NCBI RefSeq assembly: GCF_037543845.1
Contig: NZ_JBBIFX010000001.1
Span: 1,736,001-1,800,000, forward strand
Source: Gymnodinialimonas ulvae
GTDB taxonomy: Bacteria; Pseudomonadota; Alphaproteobacteria; Rhodobacterales; Rhodobacteraceae
Reading direction: 5' to 3'
Length of the DNA stretch: 64,000 bases
In this document: piece by piece, positions 7,599 through 16,981 of the stretch
Layout of the letters: every line of letters starts with the position of its first letter
Numbering within the stretch: position 1 is the stretch's first letter
The notes under the pieces: model-generated
What the model was told of the DNA's origin: nothing
What the model saw: the letters and a program-made list of their open reading frames with translations, nothing else
Database searches by the model: none
Position numbers and translations under genes: made by a program

Positions 7599-9456
7599 AA
7601 AGCGGGCTCCCCTTGCCTTTGGCAGGTTCGCGTTCGAACTCCCCCCAATCGCCGACAAGCACTTTGTGACCGGGCGAGATTTCTTCGTAAAGCGACGGAC
7701 CGGGTTCGAAATCCATGCCATGCACGGGCGACGGTATCGGCTTGAAGTTGAGGTCCTTGTCGGTCTTGCGCTGCGCCGGATCGGCCACCGGAACCGCACT
7801 GAGCAGCGCGCGGGTGTAGGGGTGCTGCGGATTCTCGAAGATCTGCTGGCGGGGGCCGATTTCCACGACCCGGCCCAGATACATGACGCCTACATCGTGA
7901 CTGACCCGTTCGACCACGGCCATGTCGTGGGAAATGAACAGGTAGCTCAAGCCCATCTCCTGTTGCAGCTCCATCATCAGGTTCAGAACCTCGGCCTGCA
8001 CCGACACGTCCAGCGCGCTCACCGCTTCGTCGGCGATGATCAGCTTGGGTTGCAAGGCCAGCGCCCGCGCAATGGCCACGCGTTGGCGTTGGCCGCCTGA
8101 CAATTCATGCGGATAGCGTTGCATGTAATCGCGCGGCAATTGCACCCGGTCGAACAGGGCCGCGACCTTGTCGGTGCGCTCCTGCGCCGAGCCTGCGCCG
8201 TAGTTCACCATCGGTTCGGCCACCTGAAGGCCCAACCGCATCTGCGGGTTGAGCGAGGCGAACGGGTCCTGGAAGATCATCTGCATCTGCTGGCGCGCGC
8301 GGCGCAACTTTTCGGGGCCCATGGCGAGGATATCTTCGCCGTCCAGTTCGATGGAACCTGATTGCGGCTCGACCAACCGCAGGATCGACCGCCCGCAGGT
8401 GGATTTGCCACAGCCGGATTCGCCCACCAGCGACAACGTGCGCCCTGCGTTCAGGCGCAGCGACACGTCTTCAACCGCGTGAACCTGCGCCACCGTGCGG
8501 CGCAACAGGCCGCCGCGCACCGGAAAGCGCGTGATCAGGCTGTCGACCTTCAAAAGCAGCTTGTCCGTCCCCTCGATCGGGTCCGTCGACAGCTCTTCCC
8601 GACCCAGAAGCTTCATCGGTTCCGGCAAGGCCTTGCCGCGCATCTCGCCCAGTTTCGGGACCGCTGCCAGAAGCGCCTTGGTGTATTCGTGCTGCGGGTT
8701 GTTGAAGATGTCCTCGACCGGGCCTTCCTCGACCTTGCGGCCGCGGTACATCACGATCACCCGGTCGGCCATCTGCGCCACAACCGCCATGTCGTGGGTG
8801 ATAAACAAGACGCTGGTGCCGGTCTCGTTCTTGAGCCGGTTGATCAGCGCCAGGATCTCTGCCTGGATCGTCACGTCGAGCGCGGTGGTCGGTTCATCTG
8901 CTATAAGAATGCGCGGCTCGCACGCCAGCGCCATCGCGATCACGATGCGCTGCCGCATGCCTCCGGACAACTCATGGGGATATTGCTTCAGGCGGCGCTC
9001 GGGCTCGGGGATGCGCACCAGCTTCAGCAACTCAAGCGCGCGCGCGCGGGCCTTTTCACCCGACATGGAAGTGTGGACACAGATGCCCTCGGTCAGCTGC
9101 CGTTCAATCGTGAAGACCGGGTTGAGGGCCGTCATCGGCTCCTGAAAGATCATGCCGATGTCGTTGCCGCGGATGCTACGCATCATGCCGGTGCCTTGCT
9201 TGGCAAGATCCGTGGGCTCCGCTTCGCCCCGATCAAACAGCAATTCGCCGCCTGCGATCTCGCCGCCGCCAAACTCCACCAACCGCATCAGCGACAGCGA
9301 GGACACCGATTTGCCGGACCCGGATTCGCCAACGATGCAAACGGTTTCGCCGGGCTGCACGTCGAACGAGACGTCTTCGACCCCGACCACGCGGCCGTTC
9401 TTTGTCTCGAACTCCACGCGCAGGTTGCGCACTTGGGCGATGGGCTGGTCCAGCAT
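7591..9456 (-). CDS. Peptide-type ABC transporter, fused double ATP-binding protein
   Basis: 621 residues made of two complete ABC domains in tandem, as in GsiA. Domain 1 has Walker A GESGSGKS (43-50), signature LSGGMRQR and Walker B ILIADEPTTALD. Domain 2 has GESGCGKS (about 342-349), LSGGQRQR and LIIADEAVSALD. Walker B of domain 2 has Ala where domain 1 has Pro after Glu. An NPQHEYTKALLAAVPKL oligopeptide-transporter tail follows domain 1 and a similar NPQHPYTRALLSAVP tail follows domain 2. It powers the two permeases and the binding protein encoded divergently at 9715-14043. Confidence 0.95.
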   Translation of the reverse strand: MLDQPIAQVRNLRVEFETKNGRVVGVEDVSFDVQPGETVCIVGESGSGKSVSSLSLMRLVEFGGGEIAGGELLFDRGEAEPTDLAKQGTGMMRSIRGNDIGMIFQEPMTALNPVFTIERQLTEGICVHTSMSGEKARARALELLKLVRIPEPERRLKQYPHELSGGMRQRIVIAMALACEPRILIADEPTTALDVTIQAEILALINRLKNETGTSVLFITHDMAVVAQMADRVIVMYRGRKVEEGPVEDIFNNPQHEYTKALLAAVPKLGEMRGKALPEPMKLLGREELSTDPIEGTDKLLLKVDSLITRFPVRGGLLRRTVAQVHAVEDVSLRLNAGRTLSLVGESGCGKSTCGRSILRLVEPQSGSIELDGEDILAMGPEKLRRARQQMQMIFQDPFASLNPQMRLGLQVAEPMVNYGAGSAQERTDKVAALFDRVQLPRDYMQRYPHELSGGQRQRVAIARALALQPKLIIADEAVSALDVSVQAEVLNLMMELQQEMGLSYLFISHDMAVVERVSHDVGVMYLGRVVEIGPRQQIFENPQHPYTRALLSAVPVADPAQRKTDKDLNFKPIPSPVHGMDFEPGPSLYEEISPGHKVLVGDWGEFEREPAKGKGSPLYA

Positions 9457-9528
9457 TTGGAAAGACGCTCCGGAAAGGATGGTTGGCAGACGGTAGGACC
9501 GCGCCGGAATGCTGTCAAATTCTACGAT

Positions 9529-9545
9529 TGCCCATTGATTGGGCA
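9529..9545. promoter_or_regulatory. Inverted repeat in the divergent ABC-locus promoter region
   Basis: TGCCCA-N5-TGGGCA, located 73 bp upstream of the ATPase start and 170 bp upstream of the binding-protein gene in a 258 bp divergent intergenic region. A shared operator is possible. No regulator gene lies nearby to pair with it. Confidence 0.35.
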
Positions 9546-9714
9546 GAACGCCCGGTAGAAGGCTTGCTTTTTCGCGGCGTTATGCAAACGATGTGCAAAT
9601 TGGCAGATTGCGTTCCGCGCCGCTTGCGGCCCTGCGCGTCGGCTTCCACAAAGACGCGCATGCGCCGTCAAGGCGATAGGCCCATCAGAGGCGAGAGCGC
9701 CCAACAAGGAGAGA

Positions 9715-11442
9715 ATGAAACCCATGACACGCAAAGTTCTTTTGCTCGGAGCAGCCGCAGTGGCGATGGCTCCGATGGCCGCCTGGGCCGACGGGCACCT
9801 TGCCCGCGGCGGGTCGGGCCACCTCAACATCATCTATTGGCAAGCGCCCTCGACGCTCAACCCATATCTTTCGGGCGGCACGAAGGAAGTCGAATCGGCC
9901 TCGCTGGTTCTGGAATCGCTGGCCCGCTTCGATGACACCGGCACCATGGTGCCGTGGCTCGCCACCGACATCCCCACCGTCGAGAACGGCGGCGTCAGCG
10001 AAGATCTGAGGCAGATCACATGGACCCTGCAAGACGGCGTGACCTGGTCAGATGGCTCGCCCCTGACCGCCGCGGACGCTGTGTTCACCTGGGAATATTG
10101 CACCCACCCCGAAGGCGGTTGCGCGCAGAGCAGCTTCTTTGACGGCGTGGAAAGCATCGTGGCCGTTGATGACCTGACCATTCAGGTGACCTTCGATCAG
10201 CCCACACCGTTCCCCTATACCGCCCTTGTCGGCTCCGAGAGCCCGATCATCCAGGCCGCTCAATTCGCGGAGTGCATGGGCGCACGCGCGCCCGAATGCA
10301 CCGAGGCCAACTTCGGCCCGATCGGCACCGGTCCTTTCGTTGTCACGGATTTCCGTCCAAACGACGTGATCGAATATGCGGCGAATGAAAACTACCGCGT
10401 ACCGGATCAGCCGCACTTTGCCTCCATCACCTTCAAGGGTGGCGGCGATGCAACCGCGGCAGCGCGTTCGGTTCTCGAAACCGGCGAGTTCGACTACGCC
10501 TGGAACCTGCAGATCGACCCGACGATCCTCGCGCAGATGGAAGCGCAGGGGAATGGCACGGTTGTGACCGCGTTCGGTACCTCGGTCGAGCGTCTGCACA
10601 TGAACCAGACCAACCCCGACCCGGCGCTTGGCGACCTGCGGTCCACCGTAGAGGGTGGCGCGCATCCGTTCCTGACCAACCCGGTCATCACGACGGCCAT
10701 GTCCATGGCCATCGACCGCGCGCTTCTGGTCGAGGTGGGCTACGGTGCCGGCGGCCAGCCGACCTGTAACGTGCTCCCCGCGCCCGAGCTTTATGCATCG
10801 ACCGCCAATGATGGCTGCCTTGTGCAGGACATTCCGGGCGCGATTGCGATGCTGGATGAAGCCGGCATCGTCGACAGCGATGGCGACGGCATTCGTGAAT
10901 ACGAAGGCACGCCGTTGCGCGTTCTCTACCAGACCTCGACCAACGCCGTCCGTCAGGACACGCAGGCGCTCGTCAAGCAGTGGTGGGATGAACTCGGCAT
11001 CGAAACGGAACTGCGCAACATCGACGCGTCGGTCTTCTTCGGTGGCGATCCGGCGTCGCCCGACACCTTCCAGAAGTTCTATGCCGACATCGAGATGTAC
11101 ACCAACAACTTCTCTGGTGTGGACCCGCAGGCCTACATGGCAAGCTGGCTGTGCAGCGACATGCCAAGCCCGGCGTCGCAGTGGCAGGGCAACAACGTGC
11201 AGCGCTTCTGCTCCGAGGATTACGATGCGCTCGTCGAAGAGATGGCCGGTACGGCCGATCTGGATCGTCGTGGTGAATTGGCCCGTGCGATGAACGACAT
11301 GCTGGTGCAGTCCGGCTCGATCATCCCGCTGATCCACCGTGGTGGCGTGTCCGCGCATGCCAACTCCCTCGGCGGCATCCGCATGTCCGACTGGGATTCG
11401 GAGTTGTGGAACATCGCCGAATGGCACCGTATCCCGGAATAA
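9715..11442 (+). CDS. ABC transporter substrate-binding protein, family 5 (peptide/opine type)
   Basis: 575 residues with a signal peptide (MTRKVLLLGAAAVAMAPMAAWA), periplasmic. The mature part shows family-5 features: STLNPYLSGGTKEVESASLVLESLA, then LQDGVTWSDGSPLTAADAVFTWEY, then IGTGPFVVTDFRPNDVIEYAANENY. The ligand is not predictable from sequence. AAGGAG at 9706-9711 sits 3 bp from ATG 9715 and 12 bp from an in-frame ATG at 9724, so either may be used; 9724 gives the more standard signal peptide. It is the first gene of the rightward arm. Confidence 0.95.
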   Translation: MKPMTRKVLLLGAAAVAMAPMAAWADGHLARGGSGHLNIIYWQAPSTLNPYLSGGTKEVESASLVLESLARFDDTGTMVPWLATDIPTVENGGVSEDLRQITWTLQDGVTWSDGSPLTAADAVFTWEYCTHPEGGCAQSSFFDGVESIVAVDDLTIQVTFDQPTPFPYTALVGSESPIIQAAQFAECMGARAPECTEANFGPIGTGPFVVTDFRPNDVIEYAANENYRVPDQPHFASITFKGGGDATAAARSVLETGEFDYAWNLQIDPTILAQMEAQGNGTVVTAFGTSVERLHMNQTNPDPALGDLRSTVEGGAHPFLTNPVITTAMSMAIDRALLVEVGYGAGGQPTCNVLPAPELYASTANDGCLVQDIPGAIAMLDEAGIVDSDGDGIREYEGTPLRVLYQTSTNAVRQDTQALVKQWWDELGIETELRNIDASVFFGGDPASPDTFQKFYADIEMYTNNFSGVDPQAYMASWLCSDMPSPASQWQGNNVQRFCSEDYDALVEEMAGTADLDRRGELARAMNDMLVQSGSIIPLIHRGGVSAHANSLGGIRMSDWDSELWNIAEWHRIPE

Positions 11443-11450
11443 TGTGACAC

Positions 11451-11480
11451 TGGCCCGCGCAGCATCTGTTGCGCGGGCCA
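11451..11480 (+). promoter_or_regulatory. Intra-operon hairpin after the binding-protein gene
   Basis: Perfect 11 bp stem TGGCCCGCGCA / TGCGCGGGCCA with an 8 bp loop, 8 bp after the stop codon and without a T-tract. Such hairpins commonly protect binding-protein mRNA or partly attenuate transcription into the permease genes, which explains unequal protein amounts. Confidence 0.65.
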
Positions 11481-11498
11481 CCTCATGCCCCTGACCCC

Positions 11499-11894
11499 AT
11501 GATTTATCGCGCCCTCCCCCTGGCCCTCGGCCTGACAGCCCTCGCGCATCCCGCGAGCGCTTTTGGCGACCTCGATTGCTTCGCCGTCGAAACCTGCACC
11601 GCTGGCACCTGCGTCGCCGATCCGGCTATATTACCGTTTCCGCTTGAATTCGACTGGGCCGAGCGCACCGTCGCCCTGCCCTATGCCGGCGAGGTCTTCA
11701 CCCTCGAAAGCGTCGCCACAGAACTGTCAGGGTCGGACCATCAAGGCTACCTCGCGTTCGAAGACCCGGCGGACCGGGAACATGGCCCGAGTCTTTTTCT
11801 GCAATTCACCGGCCCATCAATCACCGCAACCTTTGACATGGGTGCCGGCAGCCAGTCCCATACGGCCCGCTGCGCACCACAGGAAGCCGCCTGA
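11499..11894 (+). CDS. Small secreted four-cysteine protein inside the ABC operon, unknown
   Basis: 131 residues. Signal peptide MIYRALPLALGLTALAHPASA, then a mature domain of about 110 residues. Cysteines at about 27, 33, 38 and 125 could form two periplasmic disulfides (inference). The N-terminal cluster reads DCFAVETCTAGTCVAD. Contains a beta-rich middle (FPLEFDWAERTVALPYAGEVFTLE). It sits between the binding-protein hairpin and the first permease, 21 bp before the latter. Family not recognised. The location suggests an accessory role in uptake, but that is only context. Confidence 0.7.
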   Translation: MIYRALPLALGLTALAHPASAFGDLDCFAVETCTAGTCVADPAILPFPLEFDWAERTVALPYAGEVFTLESVATELSGSDHQGYLAFEDPADREHGPSLFLQFTGPSITATFDMGAGSQSHTARCAPQEAA

Positions 11895-11915
11895 CATGAT
11901 CGGACCCGACCGCCC

Positions 11916-12932
11916 ATGCTGACCTACACGATCCGCCGACTGATCCTAGCGATCCCGACGCTGCTGTTCATCAGCTTCATCATCTTCATCATCGTGAAGC
12001 TGAGCCCATCCGACCCGACGGCAAACCTGCCGCTGACCATCCCGCCTGAAGTGCGCGAACAGATCCGTGAAAGCCTCGGCGTCAATGATCCGATCCTCGT
12101 GCAATACCTCAAATGGCTGAAGCTGATGGTCTGGGACGAGCCCCTGCACCTGATCGACGGCTGGCTCGGCACCGATCTGGCGCCACCCGATACGCCCGGA
12201 TCGCGCATCATCTCCTACCAGACACGCTCGCCGGTGATGGACCTGATCATGCAGCGCATGCCGCAAACGCTCTGGGTCGTGGGCACCTCCTACATCGTCG
12301 GCATCCTGATCGCGCTGCCGCTCGGCATCATCTCGGCCTACAAGCAATACTCCGTCTTCGATCAGCTTGGCACGTTCGTCTCGATGCTCGGCTTCTCGGT
12401 CCCGACGTTCTTCACCGGGGTGCTCTTCATCGTGATCTTCGCCGTGAACCTGCAATGGTTGCCCTCGGTCTATGACACCACGCTTGAGGTCACGAATTGG
12501 GACACCTTTGTGCTCCAGTTCAAACAGATGATCATGCCGGTCATGGTGTTGGGTCTGTTCAACGCCAGCCAGATCAGCCGCTACATGCGCGCCTCGATGC
12601 TCGACAACCTCAATCAGGATTACGTGCGCACGGCGCGCGCCAAGGGGCTTGGCGAGTCGACGGTGGTTCTGGTCCATGTGCTGCGCAATTCGATGATCCC
12701 TGTTGTCACCGTCATCGCACTCAACGTCCCCGCAGTCTTTGGTGGGGCCATCATCACCGAGCAGGTGTTCAAGGTGAACGGCATCGGTCAGCTTCTGATT
12801 GTCGCCATTCAGGCCGGGGACGTGCCCGTCGTGCAAACTGTCAGCTTCATCTTCGCGGTGCTGATCGTGCTCTTCAACCTGATCGCCGATATTCTATACG
12901 GCGTGCTGGACCCCAGGATTCGCTATGACTGA
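11916..12932 (+). CDS. Peptide-type ABC transporter permease (DppB-like)
   Basis: 338 residues, inner membrane. First segment LILAIPTLLFISFIIFIIVKLSPSDP is the standard start of DppB/OppB permeases. Further segments lie near residues 120-145, 155-180, 205-225, 255-280 and 305-325. The EAA-type cytoplasmic loop YMRASMLDNLNQDYVRTARAKGLGES contacts the ATPase. The residue 60-110 periplasmic region is longer than in E. coli DppB. It overlaps the next permease by 8 bp. Confidence 0.95.
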   Translation: MLTYTIRRLILAIPTLLFISFIIFIIVKLSPSDPTANLPLTIPPEVREQIRESLGVNDPILVQYLKWLKLMVWDEPLHLIDGWLGTDLAPPDTPGSRIISYQTRSPVMDLIMQRMPQTLWVVGTSYIVGILIALPLGIISAYKQYSVFDQLGTFVSMLGFSVPTFFTGVLFIVIFAVNLQWLPSVYDTTLEVTNWDTFVLQFKQMIMPVMVLGLFNASQISRYMRASMLDNLNQDYVRTARAKGLGESTVVLVHVLRNSMIPVVTVIALNVPAVFGGAIITEQVFKVNGIGQLLIVAIQAGDVPVVQTVSFIFAVLIVLFNLIADILYGVLDPRIRYD

Positions 12933-14043
12933 TCGTAACGATCCCTCCCCCCGCCCGCTGGCCACATCCGGTGCCACGCCCGCAGGCGCCGCACCGCTGG
13001 TCGATCCCGCCGAGCCGAGCGTCAGCCGCATGATCCAGGAGCGCCCGCCGCGCAACCAATGGTTCGACGTCTGGGATCAGTTCAAGACCCACAAAGGCGC
13101 GCTCTTCGGGCTGGGGTTCTTCCTCTTCGCGCTGGCGTTCATCCTGATCGGGCCGCTGGTCTGGACGGTGGATCCACAATTCGCCGACATCCGCGCACGG
13201 AATTCGAACCACATGCTGTCCTGCCTGAATGTCGAGGGCGCAACCTGGGGCCAATGGTTCCAGTTGATGACATCCTGTTTCACTGGCCCGGAGGAGTTCA
13301 GCCGTGCCAATGCGGATCAGTTCCTCAAAGTGTCCTGGTCACATCCGCTTGGCACCGACCAATTGGGCCGCGACATGCTCGCGCGCCTGATGACCGGCGG
13401 GCAGACCTCCATCGCCGTGGGGCTGACCGCGATGCTGCTGGCGCTCTTCTTCGGCACGCTGATCGGGGTGCTGGCGGGCTACTTCAAGAAGCTGGACGGC
13501 GTCTTGATGCGGATCACGGACCTGTTCCTGGCGATCCCACTGCTGCCCCTGCTGTTGGTCATCATCATGCTGTTTCGCGATCAGCTCCGGAATGCGTTCG
13601 GACCCGAGGGCGGGATCTTCGTGCTGATCGTTGTGGTGATCGGCCTGACCTCATGGATGCAAACCGCGCGGGTCGTGCGTGGTGACGTGCTGGCCCTGAA
13701 GGAGCGCGAATTCGTGCTGGCCGCGCGGTCCATCGGCACCAAGCCCTCGAACATGATCATGCGGCACATCCTGCCCAATGTCATGTCGGCGATCATGGTT
13801 TCGGCCACACTTGGCATCGCCAACGCGATCATCACCGAAAGTGCGTTGTCGTTCCTCGGCCTCGGCTTCCCGTCGGATTTCCCGACCTGGGGCCGGATCC
13901 TGTTCGACGGCACCGATTGGCTCAGCGCCTATCCCGAACGCGTCATCTGGCCCGGGATCCTGATCTCGCTCACCGTGCTGTCGGTGAACTACATCGGCGA
14001 CGGTTTGCGCGACGCATTGGACCCCCGTATCCGCGGCCGCTAG
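12925..14043 (+). CDS. Peptide-type ABC transporter permease (DppC-like)
   Basis: 372 residues. A 45-residue cytoplasmic tail precedes the first membrane segment (LFGLGFFLFALAFILIGPLVW). Then comes a long periplasmic insert with HMLSCLNVEG and an SHPLGTDQLGRDMLARL stretch characteristic of DppC/OppC, followed by five membrane segments. The EAA loop is LKEREFVLAARSIGTKPSNMI. The ATG lies within the end of the upstream permease gene. It ends convergently with xseA, overlapping by 4 bp. Confidence 0.95.
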   Translation: MTDRNDPSPRPLATSGATPAGAAPLVDPAEPSVSRMIQERPPRNQWFDVWDQFKTHKGALFGLGFFLFALAFILIGPLVWTVDPQFADIRARNSNHMLSCLNVEGATWGQWFQLMTSCFTGPEEFSRANADQFLKVSWSHPLGTDQLGRDMLARLMTGGQTSIAVGLTAMLLALFFGTLIGVLAGYFKKLDGVLMRITDLFLAIPLLPLLLVIIMLFRDQLRNAFGPEGGIFVLIVVVIGLTSWMQTARVVRGDVLALKEREFVLAARSIGTKPSNMIMRHILPNVMSAIMVSATLGIANAIITESALSFLGLGFPSDFPTWGRILFDGTDWLSAYPERVIWPGILISLTVLSVNYIGDGLRDALDPRIRGR

Positions 14044-15605
14044 AACAGGCTGCCCTGCCCCCCACCCGGCTTTGGCGTCTTGGCGGGTTTCTTCGCGGCG
14101 GGTTTCGGCGTGGCCCCGGTTGGCGTCACGCCCAACCGGCCATCGGCAAACTCGATCTCGAGCGCGGCCTGCGCCTGGGCCTGGGCCTTTTCGGTCAACA
14201 CCGCCTCGCCCGACCGGATCACCGCATAGCCACGCGCCAGCGTCTGTTTGTAGCCCAAGGTCGTGCGCAGACGCTCCAACCCCTCCAGCTGCGCGCGCCG
14301 CCGCATAACCGAGGCCTCGGCGACCTGCGCGAAGCGTTCCGTCGCGGTGCTCAGGCGCTCCTCCATCTGCGATGTCCTCGTCGTCAATCTTCGCGGGTCG
14401 ATCCGCCAGCGGCTCAACGCCCGACGCCCTTCCCGCAGCAGCGCCTGCAGGCGCGCCGGGCTCAACCGACCCGCTGCGCGCCCCAGGTCCAAACGCTTTG
14501 ACGCCACCGCACGCTCCAGCGCCGGGTCGAGTCGCGCGGCGAGGCGATCCAGTCGCGCGCGCGCATCCTGTGTACGGCCCTTCAAGGCCGGCGACAGGCG
14601 CAGCGCGGCCAGGTCCAACCGTTGCCGCGGCGCCTCCAACACAGCGTCCGGGCGTGGCAGAGCGCGGCTCACATCGCGCACCCGTTGGCCGCGCGCCGCC
14701 AGAGCGCCCGTGATTGCACGGGTCAGGATGCCATCCTGCTGACGCACCCAGTTCAGCATATCCAGCCGCACCGGCACCGCTTTTTCCGCCGCGCCCGTCG
14801 GCGTCGGGGCGCGGTAATCGCTGGCGTAATCAATCAGGGTCGTGTCCGTCTCGTGCCCCACGGCAGAGATCAGCGGGATGTCGCTTTCGGCGACCGCGCG
14901 GACAACGATTTCCTCGTTGAACCCCCACAGATCTTCCATCGAGCCACCGCCGCGCGCAACGATCAACAGGTCCGGCCGCGGCAATGCCCCACCCGGTGTC
15001 AGTGCGTTGAAGCCCCGGATGCCATTGGCCACCTCGGGCGCACAGCGCTCGCCCTGCACCGTGACGGGCCAGATCAGCACCTTGCGCGGAAACCGGTCGC
15101 GCAGACGATGCAGGATATCGCGGATCACCGCGCCCGATGGCGAGGTCACAACGCCGATCACCTCGGGTAGAAACGGCAGGGGCTGCTTGCGGGTTTCGTC
15201 GAACAACCCCTCGGCGGCCAAGGCGCGACGGCGCTTCTCCAGCATCGCCATCAATGCGCCCGCGCCCGCGATCTCCATTGTATCGACGTTGAGGTTATAT
15301 TTCGATTGCGGCCCGAAGGTCGACAATCGCCCGGTGACAATCACCTCCATCCCCTCTTCGGGACGCATCCCCAGACCGGCGATCTGACCTTTCCACGTGT
15401 TGCACGCGATCACCGACCGGTCATCTTTCACATCATAGTAAAGATGCCCCGATTTCGCCTGAACCACGCGCCCGATCTCGCCGCGCACGCGCACCCGCCC
15501 GAACGAGCCTTCTAGCGTCTTCTTGATCGCGCCCGTCAGCTCACTGACGGAGAATTCCGGCGCGTTTGCACCCGGCGCAGTTTCGTCGTCGATCAGATCA
15601 TCCAT
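14040..15605 (-). CDS. xseA: Exodeoxyribonuclease VII large subunit
   Basis: 521 residues, somewhat longer than the E. coli protein (456). N-terminal OB-fold region VSELTGAIKKTLEGSFGRVRVRGEIG, then the catalytic core with GVVTSPSGAVIRDILHRL and LIVARGGGSMEDLWGFNEE. A long Arg/Leu-rich coiled-coil part follows, and the C-terminal tail is Lys/Pro-rich. It degrades single-stranded DNA together with XseB, which is not in the window. Monocistronic here, and convergent with the ABC operon. Confidence 0.96.
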   Translation of the reverse strand: MDDLIDDETAPGANAPEFSVSELTGAIKKTLEGSFGRVRVRGEIGRVVQAKSGHLYYDVKDDRSVIACNTWKGQIAGLGMRPEEGMEVIVTGRLSTFGPQSKYNLNVDTMEIAGAGALMAMLEKRRRALAAEGLFDETRKQPLPFLPEVIGVVTSPSGAVIRDILHRLRDRFPRKVLIWPVTVQGERCAPEVANGIRGFNALTPGGALPRPDLLIVARGGGSMEDLWGFNEEIVVRAVAESDIPLISAVGHETDTTLIDYASDYRAPTPTGAAEKAVPVRLDMLNWVRQQDGILTRAITGALAARGQRVRDVSRALPRPDAVLEAPRQRLDLAALRLSPALKGRTQDARARLDRLAARLDPALERAVASKRLDLGRAAGRLSPARLQALLREGRRALSRWRIDPRRLTTRTSQMEERLSTATERFAQVAEASVMRRRAQLEGLERLRTTLGYKQTLARGYAVIRSGEAVLTEKAQAQAQAALEIEFADGRLGVTPTGATPKPAAKKPAKTPKPGGGQGSLF

Positions 15606-15705
15606 GGGAAGCCCCCGCCGCCTGTGTCTCGCATGGGCTCACATGTTGTGCGCCCCGGCTCTGCTCGTTATGCCTGCGCCAACCATATAAAGGGGGGGAC
15701 GGCCC

Positions 15706-16968
15706 GTGAACATCCTAATCCTCGGCTCCGGTGGCCGCGAACACAGCCTGGCCTGGGCCGTGTTGCAAAACCCCAAATGCGACCGGCTGATCGTGGCGCC
15801 GGGCAATGCCGGCATTGCACAGATCGCAGATTGTGCCACGCTGGATGTGAATAACCCAGCGGCGGTTTGTGAATTCTGTTCAGAGGAATCCATTGATTTC
15901 ATTATCGTAGGCCCTGAAGCACCGCTGGCCGCCGGGGTTGTGGATCGGTTGACGGATGCCGGATTTCTGACATTTGGCCCGACCAAAGCCGCCGCAGAAC
16001 TGGAAGCCTCGAAGACCTTCACCAAACAGATATGCGATGCAGCGGGCGCACCCACCGCAGCCTGGGCCCGGTTCACGCAAGCGGACCCCGCCAAGGCCTA
16101 CATTCGCCGACAGGGCGCGCCGATCGTGGTCAAGGCCGATGGGCTCGCCGCGGGCAAAGGCGTGGTCGTCGCCATGGACGAAGCCACGGCGCTGTCGGCC
16201 ATCGACGACATGTTCGGCGGTCAGTTCGGGGCCGCCGGGGCCGAGGTGGTGATCGAGGACTTCATGGACGGCGAAGAGGCGTCTTTCTTCCTGCTGTCGG
16301 ACGGCACAGATGTCCTCTCCATCGGCACCGCACAGGATCACAAACGCGCCTATGACGGCGACGAAGGCCCCAACACCGGCGGCATGGGCGCCTATTCCCC
16401 CGCTCCGGTGCTGACCGAAGTCCTGCAAGACAAGGCGCTGCGTGAAATCATCCGCCCCACGATTACCGAAATGGCTCGGCGCGGCACGCCCTACAAAGGC
16501 GTGCTCTATGCGGGCCTGATGATCAAGGACGGCCAACCTCGCCTCGTGGAATACAATGTCCGCTTTGGCGATCCGGAATGTCAGGTCCTGATGATGCGGC
16601 TTGGCGGGCAGGCGCTCGATTTGATGCTGGCCTGCGCCGAGGGGCGGTTGGCCAAGGCGCAGGTGAATTGGGCCGAGGATCACGCGATGACCGTTGTCAT
16701 GGCGGCAAAGGGCTACCCGGGTACTTACGAAAAAGGCAGCCGGATCAAGGGTCTCGAAACCTGCTCGGAAACCTCGTCGGAGATGGTCTTTCACGCCGGA
16801 ACCACCGCCAAAGACGGCGCGATTACGGCTACGGGTGGGCGGGTGTTGAACGTCACGGCGCGGGGCGAAACCCTGCAACAGGCTCGTGACCGCGCCTATG
16901 CGATGGTCGACCGGATCGATTGGCCCGCAGGGTTCTGCCGCCGCGACATCGGCTGGCGCGCGTTGTGA
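15706..16968 (+). CDS. purD: Phosphoribosylamine-glycine ligase
   Basis: 420 residues, full length. Starts MNILILGSGGREHSLAWAV, the diagnostic GARS N-terminus. The ATP-grasp core carries KADGLAAGKGVVVA, the DHKRAYDGDEGPNTGGMGAYSP signature and VEYNVRFGDPECQ. Catalyses the second step of purine synthesis. It stands alone between xseA (divergent) and the lyxose isomerase-like gene (convergent, 13 bp apart). Confidence 0.98.
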   Translation: MNILILGSGGREHSLAWAVLQNPKCDRLIVAPGNAGIAQIADCATLDVNNPAAVCEFCSEESIDFIIVGPEAPLAAGVVDRLTDAGFLTFGPTKAAAELEASKTFTKQICDAAGAPTAAWARFTQADPAKAYIRRQGAPIVVKADGLAAGKGVVVAMDEATALSAIDDMFGGQFGAAGAEVVIEDFMDGEEASFFLLSDGTDVLSIGTAQDHKRAYDGDEGPNTGGMGAYSPAPVLTEVLQDKALREIIRPTITEMARRGTPYKGVLYAGLMIKDGQPRLVEYNVRFGDPECQVLMMRLGGQALDLMLACAEGRLAKAQVNWAEDHAMTVVMAAKGYPGTYEKGSRIKGLETCSETSSEMVFHAGTTAKDGAITATGGRVLNVTARGETLQQARDRAYAMVDRIDWPAGFCRRDIGWRAL

Positions 16969-16981
16969 GGCAAACCGCCGC

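Noticed and set aside
8362..9558. 398-codon plus-strand frame opposite the ABC ATPase gene
   Set aside because: Antisense shadow of a well-supported double ABC domain gene.
10048..11481. 477-codon minus-strand frame opposite the binding-protein gene
   Set aside because: Antisense of a protein with a clear signal peptide and family-5 motifs; composition is shadow-like.
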